From Candolleomyces eurysporus (taxonomy: Eukaryota > Basidiomycota > Agaricomycetes > Agaricales > Psathyrellaceae), in the NCBI GenBank assembly GCA_027579435.1, contig JANBPK010000755.1, forward strand, positions 78,390-142,389: a DNA stretch of 64,000 bases. Direction: 5' to 3'. Positions within the stretch are counted from its first letter, which is position 1. Every line of letters begins with the position of its first letter. Below the pieces are notes generated by a model. That model did no database searches. It was not told where the DNA came from and saw only the letters and a program-made list of their open reading frames with translations. This document shows, piece by piece, positions 57,692 to 64,000 of the stretch. The position numbers and the translations under genes are program-made.

Positions 57692-58764
57692 TCAAGAGAG
57701 TTGATCGGCGGTTGGACTTCAAATGGGAGTGCGAAAGGGTTGTTCTGATAGGAACTCCCCTTAGAGGTAGTCTTTTTGCCAATGGGGTTAGCCATATCGG
57801 CAAGGTTTTTCTGAATGCGTTTGAAGGTGGGATCCTCCGGCGACATTTTGTCAGCGACAGAGGAGGTGGTGGCAGGCTGAATGCGATCAGTGAGGGAAAG
57901 AGATGCGAAAAGATTGTCTGCATTAGGAGTGTCCGACTCAGAGTCGGAACCAGTATCGGCAGCGCTGGCCTTAGCCTTGCCCTTGCCCTTTCCTTTCTTG
58001 GAACGGCCGGCACGCTGCCGCTTCTCCTTCTTCTGTTGTTGCTGCTGCTGCGGTTGATCTGTGCGCTGCTTAGAAGAGGAAGCAGTTGGCTGCGAAGCCT
58101 TCTGCTGCTGGTGGAAAAGGGGAGCATTCCCCTTCCGCTGGACAGCGGAGATGCGGTTAGCCAGGGCTTTCTTGCCTGGCTTCTGCTTTCTTTCCCACTC
58201 CGTAAGCATGTAAGACTTGACCTTCTCAACGGTCAACTCCTTCTTGTTGATATTGGCCACCATAAGGGGCACAATATTCGCATAGGCTGGTGGCATTGTA
58301 GCCACCAGCTGCATGGCCAAGATCTTTTCCGGGATCTTAACAGAGGCTGCTGCCATCTTACTAACCAACAGGTCCCAATGTGCGAATTCCTTCTGCGGAC
58401 TTTGGGAGCCTGGGATAGAAAACTTATACCACTCGCAGAACCAAGAAAAGATCTGCGAGTCGGACGTTTCTCCATATTTGGCTTTCAGATCCAGCCAGAT
58501 CTTAGGGGCATCGGAAGCCATGTGCTCCGCCCTGAAGTCTTCCCGGATTTTGAGAAGGATGAGGCCTTTAGCCACATCAGACTTCTCTATCCAAGCCGTT
58601 TTTTGCTCCCCATCGGAAGCCAGCTTGGTGATCTTTCCATCCACGATCTGCCACATGCTCTTACTAAGGAGATACAACTCCATAGTTTGAGCCCACCAAG
58701 AATAGTTGGATCCGTTGAGAGTGGGGACGGCGTTGTAGGCGGCATCGGTCTTTGAGTGTGACAT
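57637..58764 (-). CDS. gag: Copia gag polyprotein
   Basis: A 375-codon ORF starting at ATG 58764 (MSHSKTDAAYNAVPTLNGSN) with the copia capsid layout: LNGSNYSWWAQTMELYLLS, then WLDLKAKYGETSDSQIFSWF and LVATMPPAYANIVPLM. The C-terminal part is rich in glutamine and lysine (QQQQQQQKKEKRQRAGRSKK, then GKGKGKAKAS) and probably replaces the usual CCHC zinc knuckle, which I do not find, as the RNA-binding segment. It ends at TGA 57637-57639, overlapping the pol frame. The long plus-strand frame across this gene is an antisense shadow created by its composition. Confidence 0.9.
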   Translation of the reverse strand: MSHSKTDAAYNAVPTLNGSNYSWWAQTMELYLLSKSMWQIVDGKITKLASDGEQKTAWIEKSDVAKGLILLKIREDFRAEHMASDAPKIWLDLKAKYGETSDSQIFSWFCEWYKFSIPGSQSPQKEFAHWDLLVSKMAAASVKIPEKILAMQLVATMPPAYANIVPLMVANINKKELTVEKVKSYMLTEWERKQKPGKKALANRISAVQRKGNAPLFHQQQKASQPTASSSKQRTDQPQQQQQQKKEKRQRAGRSKKGKGKGKAKASAADTGSDSESDTPNADNLFASLSLTDRIQPATTSSVADKMSPEDPTFKRIQKNLADMANPIGKKTTSKGSSYQNNPFALPFEVQPPINSLEFTLPSPLLRLLLGLSQE

Positions 58765-58912
58765 CTAGAAAAAGAAGATGTCAGCGAACTTGTACAGATT
58801 TTCCATGATAATAACACATGGGAGCAAAGAATGAGCCGCCACAAGCTTTACCCTTCCGGCCGCAGTTACCATGTTTCCATGTTACCAAACGAGCCAGAAG
58901 GATCTCTACGAT

Positions 58913-60043
58913 CTAAAGCTTCCGAGATGGATCATCAGATCCATCAAGGGTCCTGTCGGGAGCCTGCAATGATTGATTCTCCTTATCGGAGTCTGATTCG
59001 TGAGAATGAGATTCACCAGGTGCAGATGAAGGAGTTTGGTTCCCAGGGATTGGCCTGGGAGTGTCAACTCTTCTTCTCTGCGGGATGACGTATCCCTCCG
59101 GAGAAGAAGGAGTCCCTCTATTTCCGGAGCCTGTTGAGAAATGGCGTGCAAGTGCATGACCAATATTCTCAGGAGCCATTCCTTCCCAACGATTGTTTAT
59201 AGAAGGAGGCCCTGGATCTCGGGAAACAGCTTCTTGATCGACGTTAATGGGGTTATGGCGGGTGCCAGTCTCCCTATGTCGTTCCTCACGATTGCCTCCA
59301 GATGAGGGTCTGGGGTGGTTGCGAGTAGAAGCTTCCTGCTGACGTGATCCTCTGTTAAGGAGTTCATTACCTCGCCCACATCCGGACCGGACGGGTGGAT
59401 TATACAGAACTCCTCTAACTGAGTTTGCTGCGTTACCACGATCTGATGGATCTTGATTGACGCGTACTGTCCGTCTACGAGTAGACGACCGTCTTTGTAA
59501 CGGATTCCTTGGCGGAGAATTGTTATTCTGCCTCGGATTCTCATTACCCGATGATAGCAGGTTTCTAATACTACCCACTGTTGCAATATTCCTTCGAACT
59601 TCCTGACACAGCGCACAGATTTGGTTTCCCAATCGGCGTATGTCAGTACTGTTACGCGCAACCTGATTAGGGTGCATGCGTCCGAGGATATTGCTAGGGT
59701 AGTATTGGTTCCCCAGAAAAAACGGCATACGAAAGGCTTCGACCGGATGAAACATCCAGGAGGCCTGATACCGATTTATCCAATCAATCGCATCATTCAT
59801 TACGTCCACTCTAAAGTTGAATGGAGCGTATCGAATAAGCCGATCCGCTGCCACATGTAGTGACATTGTCAGCGACATCCACACTATCCACGTAGTCAGC
59901 GTCCAGCCCGAGGGCGGAGCGACAGGGTTGTAGTGCGGAGCGACAAGCGCGGGGCTCATAACTGTTAGACAGCATTTCTCGCATGGTAATGCGAGTCCAG
60001 CAGTGCTACAGCTACAAGTAGGGAGAGTATGTTGTTGAGACAT
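58913..60043 (-). CDS. Additional 5' ORF of the copia element, unknown function
   Basis: An open frame upstream of gag in the same orientation. It runs from ATG 60043 inside the R/U5 part of the 5' LTR (MSQQHTLPTCSCSTAG) to TAG 58913. A second ATG at 59959 lies in the primer-binding site (MSPALVAPHYNPVAPPSGW) and would give 348 codons that are wholly internal to the element. The first third is ordered and hydrophobic in places (TTWIVWMSLTMSLHVAADRL, YQASWMFHPVEAFRMPFFLG) and includes the pair of cysteines ICALCQEVRR. The rest is rich in Arg, Asn, Ser and Pro and looks disordered (RRSSTRRRTVRVNQDPSDRG). I recognise no domain. Ty1/copia elements normally start with gag. The 148-bp gap to gag implies separate translation or a spliced message. 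Confidence 0.65.
   Translation of the reverse strand: MSQQHTLPTCSCSTAGLALPCEKCCLTVMSPALVAPHYNPVAPPSGWTLTTWIVWMSLTMSLHVAADRLIRYAPFNFRVDVMNDAIDWINRYQASWMFHPVEAFRMPFFLGNQYYPSNILGRMHPNQVARNSTDIRRLGNQICALCQEVRRNIATVGSIRNLLSSGNENPRQNNNSPPRNPLQRRSSTRRRTVRVNQDPSDRGNAANSVRGVLYNPPVRSGCGRGNELLNRGSRQQEASTRNHPRPSSGGNREERHRETGTRHNPINVDQEAVSRDPGPPSINNRWEGMAPENIGHALARHFSTGSGNRGTPSSPEGYVIPQRRRVDTPRPIPGNQTPSSAPGESHSHESDSDKENQSLQAPDRTLDGSDDPSRKL
59952..59962 (-). other. Primer-binding site matching the tRNA-iMet anticodon region
   Basis: The plus strand reads GGGCTCATAAC directly beside the 5' LTR. This is the anticodon-arm sequence of eukaryotic initiator tRNA-Met (CAU anticodon), so the element RNA is complementary to an internal stretch of that tRNA. 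Drosophila copia uses a half-tRNA-iMet primer of this kind. The ATG at 59957-59959 overlaps the site. Confidence 0.75.
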
Positions 60044-60390
60044 ACCGTTTACTGGGATCGACTATAGAGTGATGGTTGAGGGATGTACTACTGACTTTAC
60101 TTAATAGAAAGTGCTTCGAGCTTTATTCGTACTAAACTACATGGTTTATATACTACTCGAATATGTGACTGTAACGTCACACAAGGTCACCTAGTGGTCT
60201 GTGCACATTGGATGACTGAGCATTGCGTGCTTAAGGTGCAATACTGACACCATTATGACGCTTTGCTCTAGAAGCTGAACCTAGAATACTACTAGACCTA
60301 CTATATACCGAATATACTTCGTAATACTGTTTGTAGGGGTTTACATAATAAGCGCCATGGAACAGGTGTCTATTTCACGTAAGTTCAACA
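59963..60390 (-). repeat. 5' LTR of the copia element
   Basis: 428 bp, TG..CA ended, next to the primer-binding site. It carries the promoter (TATATAAA at 60145-60152) and the first ATG of the extra ORF at 60043. Confidence 0.95.
60145..60152 (-). promoter_or_regulatory. TATA box in the 5' LTR
   Basis: TATATAAA on the element strand, about 240 bp into the LTR. A transcript starting 25-40 bp downstream would include the ATG at 60043. A symmetric GTGACTGTAACGTCAC motif just upstream (60165-60180) resembles a CRE-type binding site. Confidence 0.55.
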
Positions 60391-60395
60391 CCTTC
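60391..60395. other. 5-bp target-site duplication (right), CCTTC
   Basis: Second copy of the duplicated target, directly after the 5' LTR and identical to 52269-52273. Confidence 0.92.
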
Positions 60396-61604
60396 ATGGC
60401 ACCTCCTGTATATGAGCCCACACCAAAGCAGGCTGAGGGCCCCAGATCATGGCGGTCCCGATGAAGACGTCCTTGCAACTTGTAGATGATGGCACGGCCA
60501 AGAAAGGGGCCAGGGTCCCCAGGGACCCAGACGCCAGCATCAAACGCCTTGCGATACTTGGCATACCAGTCTGGGAACACTGTCTCAAACATGATAGCCA
60601 GGACATCAGCAATTTCTTGTGTGAGGAAATAGTATGATCCGGCAGCAGCAAGACTGGAGCTGGAACGGGACACATCCCCAGAAATGAAAAGGCCCTGAAG
60701 AGGGTTGAGCCGACTTGCATATAAAAATATGAACCAAACACAAACCTTTTCTGGCTGGCCCTGTTGAATCCAACCATGAACAAGATGAAGAACTCCAGCC
60801 CTTTCATTTTCCAGCACCCCAGAATTGGATGAGTTTGCATCATAGGCAGGATGCTCCTCCAGAGGAACATTATCACCACCCACCAGAGCACAGGAGGCGT
60901 CACCAGGCAGTGCTGAACCAGCCTGGAGCGATGGTCCCTCATACTGCATAATATTGATCCCCTCATGCCTGGCACGGTCCATCCGGAGATTGGGTGTCAT
61001 ATTGGAGCAAAGGGCCTGGGTAGCAAGCTGGTAAATGAGGCAGAGGTTTTCCTGTGAAAAGCAGATCAGGTGGAAAGCAGACAAGTCAACAGAATGGCTA
61101 CGCACATTAAGTCCATCACGAAAGACAGGGGCGTCCGGGTTCCGACGGAGATAGGAGTCAAGGTCTCTCTGGGTGCGATTGGTGTACTGCTTGGATATCT
61201 CACAGGTCTGGCCAGCCCCGAGGCCAGCAACCCTGCGACCAAAATAAACAAAGATAGGTGACCCTTCCGCATCCACCCAGATCCCAGACAAAACCTGTGC
61301 CTCCTGGTCCACCCCAAGGCCCTGCTCACAAACCGTCTCCATTGCTTGTTTTTCCTCTGAGGATAGAGAAGCTTCCAATTCTGCTAGGGTCTGACTAATC
61401 CGAAAGCGTGGAGCACTCTCCATGAACTTTGCCATGCGCTTTTTGGTGAGCCCGTCTGCCTTCAGCCGCCAGGCACTATGGCTGAGGACTTGATGATTCT
61501 GAGGGACGCCATGTGGAACGTGGGTTGGCTCAGGCCGGGTCACCGTGGGTCCCCCTTTTCACTTTTTCTTGGGGGCGGCCCTGGCGGGGCTGGGTGGCTA
61601 ACAT
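60391..61604 (-). pseudogene. TET/JBP-like Fe(II)/2-oxoglutarate dioxygenase, N-terminal part
   Basis: TET/JBP enzymes oxidise 5-methylcytosine or thymine in DNA; many basidiomycetes have expanded families, often linked to transposons. The frame is open from GTG 61543. A better start, ATG 61604 (MLATQPRQGRPQEKVKRG), fits if one base of the G run near 61553 is spurious. Landmarks are WRLKADGLTKKRMAKFMESA, SGIWVDAEGSPIFVYFGRRV and SHSVDLSAFHLICF. A 51-bp in-frame intron (about 60690-60740) follows GQPEK, then FETVFPDWYAKYRKAFDAGV and GRAIIYKLQGRLHRDRHDLG with PSACFGVGSYTGGAMK. HRD is the iron-binding H-x-D. The gene is cut directly after GGAMK by the retrotransposon. The distal His and Arg are on the other side at 52.2-52.0 kb. 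Confidence 0.8.
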
Positions 61605-61873
61605 GATAATAATGTAAGCAACAGGACCGAACCCATGAATCAGGCATGCAAAGTTATAGCAGGGGGTTAGATGCACCATAATGGGACGCTTCTCAGACAT
61701 TCACTAATGATGCAGTGCCAAGCACAGAATGGAGAAAAGACAAAACCAGGGGGGGGGTGTGACGCTCAGCAAACGGTTGTATATATACTGCCAGCCTCAT
61801 GGCATGTCACGCACAATGAGGCACCAATGCAAACCCAAACGCATCAACGCATCATGGGAAAGATGCCCACACC

Positions 61874-61999
61874 AGGTTAAGTCGTCCAATTTAGGGACGC
61901 ATCACAGGTTAAGTCACCCAATGCACCAGGTTAAGTCGTCCAACGCACCGGGTTAAGTCGTCCAACGCACCGGATTAAGTCGTCCAATGCACCAGGCTA
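61874..61999. repeat. Degenerate minisatellite, about 22-bp units
   Basis: Units of the form CACCAGGTTAAGTCGTCCAA are repeated head to tail with small changes (TTAAGTCACCCAATGCACCAG, TTAAGTCGTCCAACGCACCGG). The array resumes beyond the MITE at 62273-62320, with further degenerate units at about 62660-62830 (CATCAGGTCAAGTTGCC, CACCAGGTCAAGTCAGG). Confidence 0.8.
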
Positions 62000-62272
62000 C
62001 AGCTGATTCACGATCGATAGACCAGATCGCGTCGCGCACCCCTTTTGATATTTATTTAACTGTGGAGCAGTGGCGCAGGCGACCAAATACACCCATGCCA
62101 GTCGCCATGCTATAATTTGCTCTACTCGTTCCATTCCGTAGATGTTACGATGAGGGAGGTGGCGGTTGAAATTGCTACGTTTGGGAATTATGTTTGTTTG
62201 TATGCTCCACAGCTAAACAAATATCAAGAAGGGAGCGCGACATGATCTGGTGTATCGATCGTAAATTAGCTG
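62000..62272. mobile_element. 273-bp mariner-type MITE
   Basis: The left end CAGCTGATTCACGATCGATA (62000) and the reverse complement of the right end CAGCTAATTTACGATCGATA (62272) form inverted repeats of about 70 bp. They differ at several positions. TA flanks both sides (61998-61999, 62273-62274). The ends share CAGCTAA and an inner TGTTTA-CTGTGGAGC segment with the 3.07-kb mariner element, so a related transposase probably moved it. It contains no ORF. It sits at the TA of a GGTTAAGTC minisatellite unit. Confidence 0.88.
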
Positions 62273-62320
62273 TAAGTCATCCAATTTAGGGATGCATCAC
62301 AGGTTAAGTCGTCCAAATCA

Positions 62321-63190
62321 TCTCGCTTCACTACGGCATTGGGATCCAGGGATACGACACAGTTTTGTGTCTGTAAAGTTGGCTTATCGTGGATAGGACA
62401 GACTCAGAGTCATGAAGAACGGGATTTTGAGAGTTTGCGGTACGCAAAGGATGCATACCTTTGTACGATCCCAGGGTGTAAGCTCCAGTATAAGTTCAGC
62501 TGTGTCCGTCATCTATCTTTGCTGCACTGGGCTTTCAAAATTGCCAAGTTATTATAGGCATGCTTCAGTGGCTCTCGTGTTGGAGCAACAGCTGTGTCTG
62601 ATCTTAGTCAATAGGGGAGCCTGCATGTTTTCAACTACGTGATGAAAGGTTAGCTTAGAAGTCCCAACAACACATCAGGTCAAGTTGCCAGTGCACCAGG
62701 TCAAGTCAGGAAGGTTAGGTGGTTAGGTTGGTGTACTAGGTCACCAATGCGACAGGTCAAGTCGCCATACTATTATTCATTTACCTACATACCAAGTTAC
62801 CTAACACATCAGGTTAGGTCGCTCAGCAAACTTAGTGGTTAAATGTCGAGCTGACGATGGCGCATCTTCCAGTCGAGCGGCTCATTCCTGATATGGTTCA
62901 TCGTCTGTTGCGTCGGTCTTGTGTAGATTTACTCATTCCAAGAGATATATCAAAGCTATCGAGAAAAATAAACTATAAAAATTATGAGACTAAAATCGTA
63001 GGTTGACGATGAGCATGAACTCGACTCAGAATCATCATCTGGGGAGGTCGGACTGCTTTTCCCGGCTAATGACGATAGATGCTTTTGGACTTGTCTTTAG
63101 CGGCCGTCGCTTCACAGAAGGCATTCTTTACTCGCATCCCTTCCAATGTTCACAAATTATACGGGAAGAAGGAGGACGACAGCAGTGAGG
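62321..63190. other. Non-coding, with scattered minisatellite units
   Basis: A plus-strand stretch (62430-62557) gives YLCTIPGCKLQYKFSCVRHL, which resembles a single C2H2 zinc finger (C-x4-C...H), but it has no start, extension or partner domain that I can see. The rest is AT-rich or carries degenerate GGTCAAGTC units. Confidence 0.35.
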
Positions 63191-63310
63191 AAAGAAGAAA
63201 AAAAATAGCACATACGAGGATCGAACCCGAGGTGAGGCAGGGTTTTCGGCCGCGTCTCGGCCCTCGGGAATAACGTGTCGGCAGGCCGACAGCCCTGGCT
63301 ACCAAGACCA
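63190..63310 (-). ncRNA. Possible pol III-transcribed element or degenerate tRNA
   Basis: On the minus strand the sequence GGGTTCGATCC (63224-63234) is a good B-box, and it is followed about 17 bases later by a run of eight T, a pol III terminator. An A-box-like TGGTAGCCAGGG lies about 65 bases upstream. I cannot fold a full tRNA with matching acceptor arms, so it may be a decayed tRNA or a SINE-like sequence. Confidence 0.35.
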
Positions 63311-63354
63311 CGTTGTTGCCACGGTGCACAGCGCATTTTTTGCTCTTATCGCAT

Positions 63355-64000
63355 ATGGACGACCCCACTGACGGCACCTCTCAACAATCCAACTCTTTCG
63401 AAGAGTTTCCGAGTGAACTCTGGCTCGAGGTGATTCAGTCCCTCAAACCTCGAGATGTCCTCTCGTTGAGCGCTGTGTGTACTTCTCGGCTTCCTTCATC
63501 GCATTGATCCTCCCGTCATTCCGAAAGCATGCCGCTTCCTTTGTTCCATTTTAAACCAAAGGAGCGTCTGGATTTTCTTCGCTCCCTTTGCCGCCGAGAA
63601 GGCCTGTTTCAATCGTCATACTCCTTCGGTACATGGACCTTCAAGCCCTCCGACGCGCCGCTTCAGGTCCGCACCGGGAGTGGATGATAGAGGGGCATCA
63701 TGCAGACAATATCGAGGGATCACCCAACCTTCTCGGGTTGGAACCCATTTCGACCACCAAAGTGTCGGATGCGAGGCCATTTAATCTTACGCCAATTTCT
63801 GCAAAACTACGTTTGGTTCCTGGAGGGAGATTCCTCCTCACGGTGGACGTGAGCTCTCTCCGGCTCTGGACCATTGGTCCCATAGGTGCAGCATATCGCA
63901 GCGGTTCAAAGCTGGTCTCGGAACACGGGCTGGGATTGGAGTATCCGATACGGGTCGACGAGGTTGTGGCTTACATTGTTGATGAATGTAAATTNCAGGT
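63355..64000 (+). pseudogene. F-box protein gene, 5' part, frames interrupted, 3' end outside window
   Basis: From ATG 63355 (MDDPTDGTSQQSNSFEEF) the F-box follows at once: PSELWLEVIQSLKPRDVLSL and SAVC, then an apparent GTGTGT intron donor. Downstream the sense moves between frames: LRSLCRREGLFQSSYSF, then YMDLQALRRAASGPHREWM, then SAKLRLVPGGRFLLTVDVSS with LRLWTIGPIG. The last part is the WD-like segment of a well-known basidiomycete F-box subfamily. At least two one-base shifts are needed between 63580 and 63640 without splice sites. It is either a pseudogene or affected by consensus errors. The frame remains open to the end of the window. Confidence 0.65.

Larger units (their letters stand above)
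52274..60390 (-). mobile_element. Complete Ty1/copia LTR retrotransposon
   Basis: The element is 8117 bp and reads on the minus strand. Two 428-bp LTRs (52274-52701 and 59963-60390) start TG and end CA and differ by about nine substitutions by eye, close to 98% identity, so it is fairly young. The CCTTC duplication flanks it. In reading order it holds the 5' LTR, a primer site like initiator-tRNA-Met, an extra ORF (58913-59959 or 60043), gag (57637-58764), pol (52751-57640 and beyond), a polypurine tract and the 3' LTR. Protease, integrase, reverse transcriptase and RNase H come in that order, which defines the copia class. All ORFs are open, so it may be autonomous. It interrupts the TET/JBP-like gene in the same orientation. 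Confidence 0.95.

Noticed and set aside
57712..58755. 347-codon plus-strand open frame with long leucine runs
   Set aside because: It is the antisense of gag; the leucine runs are the complement of the glutamine and lysine codons of gag. No independent promoter or motif.
60394..60975. 193-codon minus-strand frame
   Set aside because: Different frame of the TET/JBP-like N-terminal exon; it crosses the in-frame intron and has no family motif.
43789..61604. Possible Starship or Crypton giant element
   Set aside because: No tyrosine recombinase is visible, and the repeats and duplications found are fully explained by a mariner and a copia element.
61874..62320. Regularly spaced short repeats that could suggest a CRISPR array
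   Set aside because: Units are contiguous and degenerate without unique spacers, the genome is eukaryotic, and no cas genes are present; it is a minisatellite.

Overview
This window is nuclear DNA from a filamentous basidiomycete, almost certainly an agaricomycete. The genes carry short introns of about 45-70 bp with GT..AG ends. The families are typical of mushroom-forming fungi: DUF6533 and DUF6534 membrane proteins, F-box proteins, an OrsD-type zinc-finger protein and a TET/JBP-like dioxygenase. Several reading frames break at C/G homopolymers and isolated 'n' characters also lie at homopolymers, so some frameshifts are probably consensus errors rather than mutations.

Layout, left part. 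1-2.0 kb holds an MFS transporter (minus strand, cut by the window edge). 3.8-5.6 kb holds an unrecognised multi-exon gene. 6.0-14.3 kb is a membrane-protein cluster: two head-to-head DUF6534 paralogues, then a DUF6533 protein. 15.0-16.6 kb is a TauD-type 2-oxoglutarate dioxygenase and 17.0-18.5 kb an intact F-box gene. 18.5-20.9 kb is non-coding, with a 72-bp minisatellite and a perfect 18-bp palindrome. 20.9-23.5 kb is an uncharacterised multipass membrane gene.

Middle part. 24-28 kb contains decayed copies of two essential genes, ARB1 (ABCF ATPase) and PRP6 (U5 snRNP splicing factor), arranged in tandem on the minus strand. A second, shorter PRP6 fragment and other diverged duplicated blocks follow up to 36.6 kb. 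An intact multipass membrane gene (30.0-31.2 kb) sits among them. 37.4-38.9 kb is a full-length cystathionine gamma-lyase locus broken by two frameshifts and a stop codon next to the PLP lysine. 39-43.8 kb is largely non-coding, with local duplications.

Right part (43.8-62.3 kb) is a nest of mobile DNA. A complete 3.07-kb Tc1/mariner transposon (70-bp inverted repeats, TA duplication) carries an intact DD34E transposase and a second, convergent multi-exon gene. Next comes a large OrsD-type zinc-finger gene. Convergent to it is a TET/JBP-like 2-oxoglutarate dioxygenase gene cut in two by an 8.1-kb Ty1/copia retrotransposon, with 428-bp LTRs and a 5-bp duplication. The retrotransposon has gag, pol and an additional 5' ORF that starts at the primer-binding site or inside the LTR. 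Beyond it lie a degenerate minisatellite, a 273-bp MITE inserted into that minisatellite with ends like those of the mariner element, a pol III-like sequence and the 5' end of an F-box gene.

The strongest candidates for something undescribed are the two-gene mariner element, the extra 5' ORF of the copia element, and the OrsD plus TET/JBP gene pair with its insertionally split dioxygenase.
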